DNA of 64,000 bases from Rudanella sp031411995 (GCA_031411995.1 JANOCD010000112.1:1-64000), one strand, 5' to 3'; positions 51,871-61,868 are shown, counted from the stretch's first letter. Numbers and translations are program-made. Notes: generated by a model from the sequence alone, not told the origin.

Positions 51871-52318
51871 ATGTGGGTCATGGATGCGACGGGTTGACTT
51901 GGACATTTTGTAGGTCGAAACTAATTGATTCAAGTTCGCCTACCTGTCCAGTTTTCGGGGAGCATTATACTATGGAAATGTGGAATGAAACAGAATGCCG
52001 TCCGAAGCCGATGCCAAAAGCAATTCTGATAACTCATTCTTGGAAAGATTGAAACGCCATAATCAGTTGCCGCTACCAAAGTGGGCGGCCAGCCGCTTGG
52101 GTAGTGGCAACCCAACTTTCATTTTAGCCAGTATGGGCGGCCCCACCGTTTTGCCCGACAGACAAATATAGGAAGCACCTAATTTTAGTTGTTAAAACAG
52201 GAGGGACCTGTCGCCGAAAGTAATAAAAACTAAGACTTAGTCATAAGTAAAATGTAGATTTAGGAAGGTCATGCAGGTTTTTAGGGGTTGTAGTTCTGAC
52301 AGTAGACAATACCCTTTC

Positions 52319-52349
52319 TTTGTACACCCCATTTGGTAACTTATATTTG
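52319..52349 (+). promoter_or_regulatory. Canonical Bacteroidetes promoter
   Basis: TTTG (52319-52322), exactly 19 bp, and TATATTTG (52342-52349) give the full -33/-7 consensus TTTG-N19-TAnnTTTG. The expected start of transcription coincides with or lies just before the GntR start codon at 52356, so the mRNA may be leaderless or nearly so. Confidence 0.8.
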
Positions 52350-52355
52350 TTGACA

Positions 52356-53156
52356 ATGAAAGACAAACAAGCCATTTCTCAACCACCAACCAATAAGGCA
52401 AAATTCATTATCCTTAGTGAAACTATCATTGAACGAATAAAAAAAGGGGAATTGCAACCCGGCGATCAAATTCCTTCTGAAAACGAACTGATAAAAACGT
52501 TCAATATTAGCAACACGACTGCCCGAAAAACGCTGCTTGAAATTGAATCGAAAGGATGGGCTCGGCGAATTAAAGGGAAGGGAACTTACGTGTTGAACCG
52601 GACCGAAGATCACCATCTCCTGCGAACATTGGGGTCTATTTATGCCACCCGGCGTGGTTTCCACGACAGTTTGATTGCGGAGGGGTTTACACCAAAAACT
52701 ATCGTTCTGGAAAAAACCATTTTGCCAGATGGCATTTCCTCCGAGATTAATAATCGCCATTTTATAATTGAAGGGCCTGTGCTGAAACTGCATCAACTCC
52801 GTTATGCTGACGATTTATTAATCAAAGATGAGGTAAGATACATCTCGCTGAAACTATGTCCGAAAATCAATCGAATTCCGACCGAAGTTTCTTATTTTAA
52901 AGTGTATGAAAATCATTATCACCTGAAAATCAATGAGGTGCAACAAACATTGAGTGTAAAAATTCTGGAACCTAATACCACAAACTTTGAACTGAATAAA
53001 CCAACTCCTGCCTTTGTGCTCGACAGTGCGGTTATTTGTACGGACGACCACGTAGTTGAAATCGAGCAATCCTGTTACCACGGCGATATCTATAAATTTG
53101 CCGTTATTGCCAACCCTGATCAGTCGCAACGACCTGCCCAACCACTCACCTCCTGA
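52356..53156 (+). CDS. GntR-family transcriptional regulator (HutC/UTRA type)
   Basis: A protein of about 266 residues with an N-terminal winged HTH (ERIKKGELQPGDQIPSENEL, FNISNTTARKTLLEIESKGW, IKGKGTYVLNR) and a UTRA effector domain (about residues 95-260). The start at 52356 follows the -7 box by 6 bp; an upstream in-frame ATG at 52320 lies inside the promoter and is rejected. It converges with the SGNH hydrolase gene (11-bp overlap at the 3' ends). It probably responds to a sugar released by the catabolic enzymes of the minus-strand cluster. Confidence 0.88.
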   Translation: MKDKQAISQPPTNKAKFIILSETIIERIKKGELQPGDQIPSENELIKTFNISNTTARKTLLEIESKGWARRIKGKGTYVLNRTEDHHLLRTLGSIYATRRGFHDSLIAEGFTPKTIVLEKTILPDGISSEINNRHFIIEGPVLKLHQLRYADDLLIKDEVRYISLKLCPKINRIPTEVSYFKVYENHYHLKINEVQQTLSVKILEPNTTNFELNKPTPAFVLDSAVICTDDHVVEIEQSCYHGDIYKFAVIANPDQSQRPAQPLTS

Positions 53157-53853
53157 ACCACTTCCGTAATTCGTCGGCGATAATAGCGTGACCGGCCTTG
53201 TTGGGATGATTGACGTGCGACATATACTGCTTCAGCTCGCCCTGTCTGGCGATCCGTTTGAATTGGGAATATGGGTCTGCCAAACCCGTATGATACTGTT
53301 CGGTTAACTGTCGGATTTGCGCGACGTGGGGCTCTAGTGGATTGTTGTCGTCCAGTAAATTCACTCGCTGATCGGGCGAAGGCGTTAGTGAAATCACTTT
53401 GACATTTCGATCAAGAGCCGCCTGTATCATACTGGTCCAGGCATTCCGAACCTTACCGATGTCCGAAAATCGGTCGTTTAAGGCATAGTCAATGAACAGC
53501 ACGTCGGGTTTATGAACAAGCACTTCCTGTTCAAAACGAGCCTGCCCTTTGATCGAATTCTCTCCCCCTATGGCCGTCACTATTACGTTGATAACGGCAT
53601 AGGGATACTGACTTTTCAGCTTCTCCAGTAGCAGATGCGGGTAGGATTCAAGCGTGTGAACTTCATGGTTATGCCAGAAGCCAGCAGGTACGGAGTGACC
53701 GTGAAATACCAGGTTGATGGTGCGGTTTTTGGGCCATACAGCGTTTAGCTCCGTTTTGACAGTAGCTAAATACGTTGTCGAATCAGCCCGTTGCGCAACA
53801 CTTGCCGTGGTCAGGCTCAACCAACAGGCAAAAAGGATCAGCATTCGTTTCAT
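53146..53853 (-). CDS. SGNH/GDSL-family hydrolase (esterase)
   Basis: The 235-residue protein has a signal peptide (LILFACWLSLTTASVAQ). The SGNH blocks are FHGHSVPAGFW (Ser), IGGENSIKG (Gly), DYALNDRFS (Asn) and VNHPNKAGH (His). It is likely a periplasmic carbohydrate esterase removing acetyl or similar groups from the polysaccharide attacked by the GH106 enzymes encoded upstream. It is the last gene of the minus-strand cluster. Confidence 0.85.
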   Translation of the reverse strand: MKRMLILFACWLSLTTASVAQRADSTTYLATVKTELNAVWPKNRTINLVFHGHSVPAGFWHNHEVHTLESYPHLLLEKLKSQYPYAVINVIVTAIGGENSIKGQARFEQEVLVHKPDVLFIDYALNDRFSDIGKVRNAWTSMIQAALDRNVKVISLTPSPDQRVNLLDDNNPLEPHVAQIRQLTEQYHTGLADPYSQFKRIARQGELKQYMSHVNHPNKAGHAIIADELRKWFRR

Positions 53854-53887
53854 GGAAATCTGATAATCAAATGTCTTCAGTCTATGC

Positions 53888-54847
53888 TTACTTACCGTTT
53901 ACAGGAAGGTACTTTTCGAACCAATTGGCAAGTACGCCGAGGTCGGATTCCCAGGTTTCATCCCAGCCATGTGCCCCCCCCTGATGAATGATTAACTGGG
54001 CCGACACGCCGACTGCTTTTAGTGCAGCCACAAACCGTTGTGACTGTTCAAGCGGCACAATAGGGTCAACCGTGCCGTGGAGTAGAAGCGTGGGCGGAGT
54101 ATCGGCCGAAATTGCCCGAATGGGCGACAATGCCTGCATCAACTTTAGTTTTTCCTCCCGTGTTTTACCTGCAACTCCAAATTGAGGCCAGTACCGTTTT
54201 GTCGTATCACTCTCGACGAACAACCGCCCGGCATTTCCGTAATTGACCAAATCGGTGGGTGGAAAGAAACAGGCTACGGCCTGCACTCGGCTCGATACCA
54301 GATCAACAGGGTCAACCGATGCTGTTGTCTTTATGGTATCAGTAAGTAGCAATTGCCCCACGCCCGTCCCGACCGAAATGGACAGATGTCCCCCCGAACT
54401 CATGCCCGATATGCCCAGCCGGTTAGGATCAACGCTGTAATCAGCGGCATGATAACGAATAAACCGCACGGCCCGGTGAACGTCCTGCACCACTTCATGA
54501 ACCTGGTAGCGGGGGGCGGAACCGTGCAGGACCAGGAAAACTGTTTGTCCACGGTCAGTAAAATAATGGAAATGCTTTAGCCGTTTCTCAATCATGCTGA
54601 AATCGGAATGCCAGCCGCCACTGAGCAGAAACACTACGCCAATACCATTGGGTTTGGCAGGTTTCAGCACGTCCATAGTCAGGGCTGTCCCAAATTTACG
54701 CCCATACACTACATCCCGAACCCGAACAACACTGGCAGCACTATTGGACTGCGACTGTTCGTGAAGAACAGGCCGATGGCAAGCCGAAAGAAACGCGACT
54801 TGTAATCCAGTCCAAATCAACAGGCGGTATCTTATCTGCGTCTTCAT
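53888..54847 (-). CDS. Alpha/beta-hydrolase lipoprotein (esterase-like)
   Basis: A 319-residue protein with a lipobox (VAFLSACHRP, Cys about residue 23) and an esterase/lipase fold: FLLSGGWHSD (oxyanion region), GISGMSSGGHLS (nucleophile elbow, Ser about 149), DPIVPLEQS (Asp) and GGAHGWDE (His). It is likely an outer-membrane or periplasmic carbohydrate esterase. It lies 8 bp after the first GH106-like gene, in the same operon. Confidence 0.85.
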   Translation of the reverse strand: MKTQIRYRLLIWTGLQVAFLSACHRPVLHEQSQSNSAASVVRVRDVVYGRKFGTALTMDVLKPAKPNGIGVVFLLSGGWHSDFSMIEKRLKHFHYFTDRGQTVFLVLHGSAPRYQVHEVVQDVHRAVRFIRYHAADYSVDPNRLGISGMSSGGHLSISVGTGVGQLLLTDTIKTTASVDPVDLVSSRVQAVACFFPPTDLVNYGNAGRLFVESDTTKRYWPQFGVAGKTREEKLKLMQALSPIRAISADTPPTLLLHGTVDPIVPLEQSQRFVAALKAVGVSAQLIIHQGGAHGWDETWESDLGVLANWFEKYLPVNGK

Positions 54848-54855
54848 CGTTTACC

Positions 54856-57588
54856 TCATTGGGTGGTTTTTATTATTCTGATGGTCACCGGCCCCAGCAG
54901 ACCGGATTCAATCAAAGGAACCTGCTTCCAGGGTGTCGCCCGGTAACCAATGGAAATGTTGGTGTTGGTAAATTTTTCACCCGTGAGCGCATCCCCCGTG
55001 ATTCGGTTCGACCACGCGTTGGTAATCTCAATCCGTAGGTTGTTATCCCCTTTCCGAATAACATCTGTAATGTCGAACTGGTAGGGTTCGGCCCAGGCAA
55101 TGCCGAGGTGTTTATCATTTAGCCAGACATCGGCTATTTCCGACAGCTTGCCGAGGTCCAGATAGACGCGCTCACGCTGACTTCGTTTGGGCGATAGGGT
55201 AAACGAAACTGTTTTTTCGTATGTTCCGGTACCAGAAAAGTACTTGATTCCTGCCTGCTCCGATTTAGTCCACGATATAAGTTGGGGCAATATAACTGAT
55301 TCGGGGGCGCCCCAGCCTTTCGGAAACCGGAGCTGCCAAGTACCAGTAATCGATTGAACAGCTACCTCCGTTTTCCCCAACTCCCTATTGTTACGGTTAG
55401 CCGACTGTTGGCCATTTCTGAAAACCACCCAGCAGGCTCCAGAGGGGGGTAGCATCAGGGGCAAACTCAGTTGTGTACCCTCCTGTGTGTAACTAGAAAT
55501 GGGCGTAACTATGCCATCAACCGGGTTCCAAAGCTCTGGCACCCTGCCTGTTTGCCGGAACGAAAAACGGCCTGAAACCCATTTCTGTGCCGTATTGATG
55601 ACCAAATAAACGTCTGTGCCCGGCTGTTTATAATGCACATAATCGAAGCGCGTTGCGGTTGATGGCGGGACAAAATCCGGCTTGATCGCCTGCTGTCGGA
55701 GTAGCGCCAACGGTGTAGCGTCGGAGAATGGTTTTCCGCTGATGAAAGCACCCTGTTGCTGGAGTTGGCGAATTTTTTCGCGTACAGCCGAGGGCAATTT
55801 TTCGCCTTCATTTAAGGCCAGTACGGCAAACCGCGCACCGTTGGATAAGGCCAATTGACCATCTTTCATGGTTAGGTCATTGAGCAAAATATCGGTGTTG
55901 ATAATTTCGTAATCATAACCCGCTCCTACGGTGAACCGGGTGTTCTTTGGGTCTACGAAGTTTGGGACTTTATCGCCGTAGTAATAGACTACATCGGCCA
56001 CAAAATCCGTCTGTTGCAGGACGTGCGACATCCGCCCCAGATATTCCATAAAAGGTCTGGCTTTGGGCCACCACGTCACCCGGTCGTTGGTGTGCGTGCC
56101 AGCACCATAAACAATTCCCGGATAACCCAGGCCCGCCGGATTATGGCTAAATCCGTGAATAACTACCCGGTTCATGCCCTCGGCAAAAGCCCTATCGGCA
56201 ATGGGTTTGAGGTCGAACGGGCCTTCCTGCCAGTGATGAAAGCTGGTGAACGATTCTTCTTCAATGAGCGGGCGTTTGTAGATATGCGCGGCTGCCGCGA
56301 TCTCTTTTACCAGCCACATAATGTCTACGCTATCGGGGGCTATGTACTGATAACGGTTCCAGAATTCGCCACGCGGCACATCCAGCGCACCCAGGGCTTT
56401 GAGCGTTTCAACGGGCACGTTGTGGAGCGGTGGGCCGGGGCCGCCCGCTTCGGAGGTAATCTTCAGCCCGTGTTGATTACAGATTTCCCTGGCCTTCCGG
56501 TAATGGTTGTTAATCATCAAGTCCGATAGCGTTCGATTATAGGCCTGCTGAAAATCAGTTTGTTGTGCTGGAATTAACAATGTTTTATCGAACAAAGCCG
56601 GTAAAAACTTGTCGATAGCAAAGCCGTTTATCTGGCGAAATGCCGTTGGCAAGGTGGGTGTCCAGACGAAACCCGTGGCTTCGTAGCTGGCTAAATAGAG
56701 GTTTTTGAGGGCCGTTTTGGAGAAATCACCCAGCCGGGGTTTCAGCTTATCGATAAAATACTGGAAATGAACGCGGGTCGCCGTCGAATCAAAATGGTCG
56801 ATAATGGGGCCAACCGAATTGGGGCTGGGTAGCTTAAGCGGTTCGCCCGAGTTGGAACAAATGTAGCGGTGAATGGCCCATTTTCCTGTTGGTACATTCC
56901 AGCTCAGTACGCCGGTTTTGGCATCGAAACGGCCCGAAAGCACCTGAATCTGAGCGGTATCTATCGTGCTTTTTCCTTCGGTGAAGGGCAACGCTACTAC
57001 CGCAATTTCCTGCTGAAAAACAGGTTTGCCATCGGCTCCAAACTCGATGAGCAATGGCTTGCCCTTCGCATCGGTTTTGGGAATCTCCGGGAAAGGCAGT
57101 GTAATTGTCTGTAGCCTACCTGTCCCCTCCACGGTGATTTTGGCCTGGTAAATTGACTTGGCCGCGTGCTGTGGCATAATCCAGCTACCGCCCGCATTCC
57201 AGCTGCTGGCCAGGTTCAGTCCCACGTCGATGTTCATCCGGGTTGCCTCACGAATGACCATGACAATCGCATCCAGCGATGCTGGCCCCATGAAGGGGGG
57301 ACCAGCCTTCACCATGCCGTTGGGATTGTTGTAGGGCGGCACACCGATGTCAAAAATATCGACGCCGGCGATGCCTACCTGTTTCATGGCCCGCAGTTCT
57401 TCTTTAAGTCGCAAGGTGTCCACATGGCCGTTGAGCCACCACCAGTACGTTTTCGGCATGGCCTGTTGCGGTGGATTTTTAAAACCCTGTCGCAGTTGCT
57501 CGTACGTTCGGTTTTGGCCGAGTGTGGGCAGCGAGAAAGTCAGGAGCAGGAGCCAGTAGGCAAGGGGGGGGGGCAATAGTGTTTTCAT
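54856..57588 (-). CDS. GH106-like glycoside hydrolase (putative alpha-L-rhamnosidase), copy 1
   Basis: A 910-residue protein with signal peptide (YWLLLLTFSLPTLGQ). The GH106 start pattern KTYWWWLNGHVDTLRLKEEL leads into the TIM-barrel catalytic region. The conserved IEEESFTSFHHWQEGPFDLK and ADRAFAEGMNRVVIHGFSHN blocks are around residues 430-480. The C-terminal jelly-roll (about 790-900, VYLDLGKLSEIADVWLNDKH) is a carbohydrate-binding-like module. It would release rhamnose from plant or algal polysaccharides. It begins 3 bp after its paralogue. Confidence 0.88.
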   Translation of the reverse strand: MKTLLPPPLAYWLLLLTFSLPTLGQNRTYEQLRQGFKNPPQQAMPKTYWWWLNGHVDTLRLKEELRAMKQVGIAGVDIFDIGVPPYNNPNGMVKAGPPFMGPASLDAIVMVIREATRMNIDVGLNLASSWNAGGSWIMPQHAAKSIYQAKITVEGTGRLQTITLPFPEIPKTDAKGKPLLIEFGADGKPVFQQEIAVVALPFTEGKSTIDTAQIQVLSGRFDAKTGVLSWNVPTGKWAIHRYICSNSGEPLKLPSPNSVGPIIDHFDSTATRVHFQYFIDKLKPRLGDFSKTALKNLYLASYEATGFVWTPTLPTAFRQINGFAIDKFLPALFDKTLLIPAQQTDFQQAYNRTLSDLMINNHYRKAREICNQHGLKITSEAGGPGPPLHNVPVETLKALGALDVPRGEFWNRYQYIAPDSVDIMWLVKEIAAAAHIYKRPLIEEESFTSFHHWQEGPFDLKPIADRAFAEGMNRVVIHGFSHNPAGLGYPGIVYGAGTHTNDRVTWWPKARPFMEYLGRMSHVLQQTDFVADVVYYYGDKVPNFVDPKNTRFTVGAGYDYEIINTDILLNDLTMKDGQLALSNGARFAVLALNEGEKLPSAVREKIRQLQQQGAFISGKPFSDATPLALLRQQAIKPDFVPPSTATRFDYVHYKQPGTDVYLVINTAQKWVSGRFSFRQTGRVPELWNPVDGIVTPISSYTQEGTQLSLPLMLPPSGACWVVFRNGQQSANRNNRELGKTEVAVQSITGTWQLRFPKGWGAPESVILPQLISWTKSEQAGIKYFSGTGTYEKTVSFTLSPKRSQRERVYLDLGKLSEIADVWLNDKHLGIAWAEPYQFDITDVIRKGDNNLRIEITNAWSNRITGDALTGEKFTNTNISIGYRATPWKQVPLIESGLLGPVTIRIIKTTQ

Positions 57589-57591
57589 GAA

Positions 57592-60369
57592 TTAATGCGT
57601 AGAGCGGGCTGTCTGAATGGTTACTGGTCCTAATAATCCCGACTCTATTAGGGGCAATTCGCCCCAGGGAACCAGGTTTTTATTGGCTTTGGTGATATTG
57701 GTTTTGGTGAATGTCTCACCAGTGATAGCATCACCCGTTAGCCGATTCGACCAGGTATTGGCGACCTCTACCTTGAGAACGTTAGCCCCCGGTTTCAACG
57801 CATCTGTCACATCGACTCGGTACGGGGGTGTCCAGACGATACCCAATGGTTTGTTATTCAGCCACACCTCGCCCACTTTCGCGATTTGGCCTAAGTCGAG
57901 ATATAATCGTCGGTTCCTGGTCGCACCGGCGGGTGGTTGGAAGGAAAAGGTTTTCTGGTAAGCGGCAATACCCGAAAAATACTTGATGCCCGGCTGGTCG
58001 GACTTGCTCCACGAGATCAGTTTGGGGAAGGTCGCCGATAAGGGTGCGCCCCAGCCTTTCGGAAAGGTTAGATTCCAAGGGCCATCCAGTGTCGCAATGG
58101 TTTGCATCGTTTCTGGGCTGGCGAAGGCTAACCAATCCGTCACCCGGCTGGTTTGGTTGGTGGCTGCGGTTGTTTTTGCCGCTTTAAATACCACAAAATA
58201 AGCTCCGTTCGGGGGTAGGGTAATGGGTATGCTGATTCGCCCATTTGCCTGATTCGATGGGGTCAGGGGCGTTACAGCACCCGAAACCGGGTTCCAGCAT
58301 TCAGCCACTTTATTGGCCTGGCGAAACGTGGCCATACGCGAAACCCACTGATTCGTGGTATTGCGAACCAGGTAAAAGTCAAGCTCACTACGCCGGTAAT
58401 GAATGTAATCGATAGGCGTGTGACGTGGGTCCGCCTGCTGGTTCGGATAGCTGAAATCGGGGGCTATATTCAGGGTTTGCAAGGCGCTGAGCGGAGAATC
58501 AGTTGACTCAACGAGCTTCGCCCCTGTTGCCGCCAACCGGGTAAGTTTGGCCCGAACGTCGGCCGGTATTCGACCTTCGCTGCCCAGATGGAGTACCCGA
58601 TACCGACCAACACCCGGCAATACCCATTGCCCGTTTTCGACGGTCAGGTCTTTCATCAGTACGTCCGTATTGACCACTTCGTAATCATAGCCCGGCCCAA
58701 CAGCGAAGCGGGTGTTTTTGGGTGGAACCAGATTCGGGACAGCTTCGCCGTAGTAATGCAGCACGTCGGCCACGAAATCCGTCTGTTGCAGCACAAACGA
58801 AATCCGCCCGAGGTAATCATTGAATGGTTTGCTTTTAGGCCACCAGCCATTCCGGTCGTTGTAGTGTGTACCCGCAAAGTAAGCAATACCCGGATGTCCC
58901 ATTCCCGTCGGGTTGTGCGTGAAGCCGTGAATAACCAGCCGGTTCATGCCCTCGCAGAAAGCCCGGTCGGCCAGTGGTTTGAGGTCTGATGGTCCCTCCT
59001 GCCAGTCCCAGTAACTGGTAAACGACTCTTCTTCCACAATCCCGCGCTTGTAGATATGCGAAGCAGCCGCAATTTCCTTGACTAGCCAAATCATATCGAC
59101 TAGACTGTCTTTATCTGTCTCCATAAAGAACGTACGGTTGTACCAATACTCCCCTCGCGGCACATCGATCCCGCCTAAGGCTTTCAGCGTCTCAACCGGA
59201 ATATGGTGTAAGTGACCCGGCCCGCCCGACTCCGATATGATTTTTAGCCCGTGCTGATTACAGATTTCCTTTGCTTTTCGGTAGTGGTTGTTAATCATTA
59301 GCTCCGAAAAGGTCTGATCAGCGTCGAACTGAAACGCCTTCGCGAGTGCTGGCTGATAAAGGTTTTTATTGAAAATGGCGGGCAGGAATTTGTACAGATC
59401 ATAACCGTGCAGCTTTCGGAATGTAGCCGGTAGGGAGGGAGTCCAGGTAAATTCTTTGGCTTCGTAGCTGGCCAAATACAGGTTCTTGAGTGGACTTTCC
59501 CCCAAATCGCCGAGTAGTGGTTTTAGGCGGTCGATGAAGTACATAACGTGCATCCGCGTCGCCGACGAATCAAAATGATCGATGATCGGGCCGACGGACT
59601 GGGGAGTTGGCCGGATGAGTTGTTCGCCCGAATTCGAACAGATGTAGCGGTACACGTCCCACTCGCCAGCGGGGGCCTTCCAGTTCAGTACTTCCTTTTT
59701 GGGGTCAAAGAAGGCCGTGACGTTGACGATTTTTGCTGTGTCAAGCCCCGATTGCTGCCCAGCAGGCAGAGCAATCACCGCAATTTCTTCGTAATAGGCA
59801 GGTTTGCCATCCGGCCTGTAAGCAATGGGCCGCTTATTACCCTGCCGGTCGGGCGTAATGGTCGGAAAAGGCAATCGAGCCGCCTGTCCATCGGCATCAC
59901 GCACAGTAATTTTAGAAAAGTAGATAGTTTTAGCCGCGTGTTTAGGCGTTACCCAGGTTCCACCGGCATTCCAGCTACTGGCCAGGTTAAGCCCCACTTC
60001 CAGCCCCAGTTTACCCGCTTCCCTAATTGCCATCGCAATGGTTTTAACCGACTCGTCGCCCATGAAAGCTGGCCCTGCCGGAATCAGCCCCTTGGCATCA
60101 CTGGCGGGTGGAAGCCCAATTTCAAATAGATCAACTCCCCCTAAACCCGCCTGTTTAATCGCCCGTAATTCTTCCTTGAGCCGCAATGTATCGACGTAGC
60201 CATTTAACCACCACCAATAAACTTTGGGCCGGGCAGTGCCGGGCGGATTGCGAAACCCATCTAGCAGGGTTGTGTAATCGTCGGCAATAAGCGGCTGATT
60301 AACCGTACGAGCGACCCAGCCGCCTACCAAAAATAGAGAAACCAATAGGCACCCGAAAAACAATTTCAT
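57592..60369 (-). CDS. GH106-like glycoside hydrolase (putative alpha-L-rhamnosidase), copy 2
   Basis: A 925-residue paralogue of the next gene with the same layout: signal peptide (LFFGCLLVSLFLVGGWVA), PKVYWWWLNGYVDTLRLKEE, VEEESFTSYWDWQEGPSDLK, ADRAFCEGMNRLVIHGFTHN and a C-terminal jelly-roll with RLYLDLGQIAKVGEVWLNNK. Long identical blocks between the two copies indicate a tandem duplication. Differences cluster in loops, so they may cut different linkages. Confidence 0.88.
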   Translation of the reverse strand: MKLFFGCLLVSLFLVGGWVARTVNQPLIADDYTTLLDGFRNPPGTARPKVYWWWLNGYVDTLRLKEELRAIKQAGLGGVDLFEIGLPPASDAKGLIPAGPAFMGDESVKTIAMAIREAGKLGLEVGLNLASSWNAGGTWVTPKHAAKTIYFSKITVRDADGQAARLPFPTITPDRQGNKRPIAYRPDGKPAYYEEIAVIALPAGQQSGLDTAKIVNVTAFFDPKKEVLNWKAPAGEWDVYRYICSNSGEQLIRPTPQSVGPIIDHFDSSATRMHVMYFIDRLKPLLGDLGESPLKNLYLASYEAKEFTWTPSLPATFRKLHGYDLYKFLPAIFNKNLYQPALAKAFQFDADQTFSELMINNHYRKAKEICNQHGLKIISESGGPGHLHHIPVETLKALGGIDVPRGEYWYNRTFFMETDKDSLVDMIWLVKEIAAASHIYKRGIVEEESFTSYWDWQEGPSDLKPLADRAFCEGMNRLVIHGFTHNPTGMGHPGIAYFAGTHYNDRNGWWPKSKPFNDYLGRISFVLQQTDFVADVLHYYGEAVPNLVPPKNTRFAVGPGYDYEVVNTDVLMKDLTVENGQWVLPGVGRYRVLHLGSEGRIPADVRAKLTRLAATGAKLVESTDSPLSALQTLNIAPDFSYPNQQADPRHTPIDYIHYRRSELDFYLVRNTTNQWVSRMATFRQANKVAECWNPVSGAVTPLTPSNQANGRISIPITLPPNGAYFVVFKAAKTTAATNQTSRVTDWLAFASPETMQTIATLDGPWNLTFPKGWGAPLSATFPKLISWSKSDQPGIKYFSGIAAYQKTFSFQPPAGATRNRRLYLDLGQIAKVGEVWLNNKPLGIVWTPPYRVDVTDALKPGANVLKVEVANTWSNRLTGDAITGETFTKTNITKANKNLVPWGELPLIESGLLGPVTIQTARSTH

Positions 60370-60428
60370 AGTAAAAGTTGGTTAGGCATCATCCGGCATG
60401 AACAGACAGCTTAAGGCAACGCAACCTT

Positions 60429-61838
60429 TTACGGCAGGGCAGCCTTATCCCCGTTCTCGGTCATCCACTGAGCCAGGTTTTTTTTGAGTTTTTCCTTTGT
60501 AGGCGCGTATTTTGGTTCGTAGGCCAGATTTTGCGTTTCGCCGGGGTCGTTCCACAAATCAAAAAGCTGCTCATTCTTGTCGCCCCGGCTGAACACGTTG
60601 TATTTGAATCGCCGGTTCCGAATCATCCGGGCGTGGCGGCTTTGATCTAATTTATCGTCTTCCAACTGCACCACAAGGTAGTCTCGCAGGGTAGCATCGG
60701 GGTTGTCGATGATTTTTCGCAGGCTCCGGCCCGAAAAAGCCGGTGGTTTGGGAATACCGGCGTAATCGCATAAAGTCGGGGCCAAATCGAGCAACGAAAC
60801 TAATTGATTACGGTCAACCCGGCCCGCTGGTATGTGGCCTTTCCAACTGATGCTGAACGGTACCGTGACCACTTCTTCGTACAAACTGAGTTTGGCCGCC
60901 CAGCGGTGGGCAGCGGCCCCGTCGCCGTGATCGCTGGTGAAGACGATGATAGTGTTATCGTTTAATTTCTTTCGGCGCAAAGCCTCGCGGATTTTACCGA
61001 TTTCCCGGTCAACCTGTTCGGTAAACTGGTAATAATGATACAGATATGCCTGCCAGTCAGCTTCGGTATAGTGGCTGGCCAGCAGCAGTTCATCACCGTA
61101 ATGATCCATCTTACGCTTCTCCTGAATAAACTGAGGTTCCGCCATTGGAGGGTTGTGGTTGGGTGGCAACGGCGGCAATTTCCCCTTAATTTGGTCAGCT
61201 TTAGCGTAGTTGCCGGGGGTACGGGGGACCCAGCAAATGTCGTGCGGGTTATGCAGCGATACAGTCAGCAGAAAGGGCTTCGCATCTCGATATCCATCAA
61301 GAAACTTTACGGCAGCATCGGCAATGGGGCCATCAGTAGCCGCACCGAGTTCCCAGGATTTTTCCAGCGATTGAAACGGAATCACCTTAAACCCACCAAC
61401 TGAATCCTTTTTTGTTTGGGCCGGGTACGACTCCGGCAGGTGCCATTTTCCCGCCCAGGCGGTGTTATAGCCCGCCTTGCCAAAAACATGGCCTATGGTG
61501 GGCAGCTTGGGAGACATGAAGGTTGAATTCCAGACCACGCCCGTCTCGTGGGCCATTCGGCTTGTCAGCAGGGTACTGCGCGAAGGCCCGCAAACGGGCG
61601 TGGTGCAGTATGCTTCCGTAAAAAACACCCCTTGTTGTACCAGAAAATCCATGTTGGGTGTGTTTAGGTTTGGATTGCCGAGTGCGCTGAGACAGTCGTT
61701 GGTTTGCTGATCGGTCAGGATGATGACAATGTTTGGGCGACGGTCTGCGGTGTCAGCCCAGGTGTTGTAGCAACCATACGAAAGGGCCGCTAAACCGACC
61801 AATAGCAATACCTTCAGGGAAATGGTTTTCATGCTCAT
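60429..61838 (-). CDS. Secreted sulfatase (formylglycine-dependent)
   Basis: A protein of about 469 residues with a lipoprotein-like signal (VLLLVGLAALSYGCYNTW). Sulfatase signatures are NIVIILTDQQTND (metal-binding Asp pair), TTPVCGPSRSTLL (C-x-P-S-R, Cys converted to formylglycine) and GKWHLPES, then VFTSDHGDGAAAH. It would remove sulfate from a polysaccharide such as a sulfated rhamnan or glycosaminoglycan-like substrate. A maturase is not in this window. The start is at MSMKTIS (61838 or 61832); 61868 adds a non-signal extension. Confidence 0.88.
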   Translation of the reverse strand: MSMKTISLKVLLLVGLAALSYGCYNTWADTADRRPNIVIILTDQQTNDCLSALGNPNLNTPNMDFLVQQGVFFTEAYCTTPVCGPSRSTLLTSRMAHETGVVWNSTFMSPKLPTIGHVFGKAGYNTAWAGKWHLPESYPAQTKKDSVGGFKVIPFQSLEKSWELGAATDGPIADAAVKFLDGYRDAKPFLLTVSLHNPHDICWVPRTPGNYAKADQIKGKLPPLPPNHNPPMAEPQFIQEKRKMDHYGDELLLASHYTEADWQAYLYHYYQFTEQVDREIGKIREALRRKKLNDNTIIVFTSDHGDGAAAHRWAAKLSLYEEVVTVPFSISWKGHIPAGRVDRNQLVSLLDLAPTLCDYAGIPKPPAFSGRSLRKIIDNPDATLRDYLVVQLEDDKLDQSRHARMIRNRRFKYNVFSRGDKNEQLFDLWNDPGETQNLAYEPKYAPTKEKLKKNLAQWMTENGDKAALP

Positions 61839-61868
61839 TAACTGATTTGGGGGGAATGGATCGACCAT

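Noticed and set aside
52320..52355. Upstream ATG of the GntR regulator
   Set aside because: It falls between the -33 and -7 elements of a consensus promoter, so it would not be on the transcript.
55509..59089. Several frames antisense to the GH106-like genes
   Set aside because: They occur at equivalent places in both paralogues, as expected for shadow frames of duplicated genes, and show no domain.
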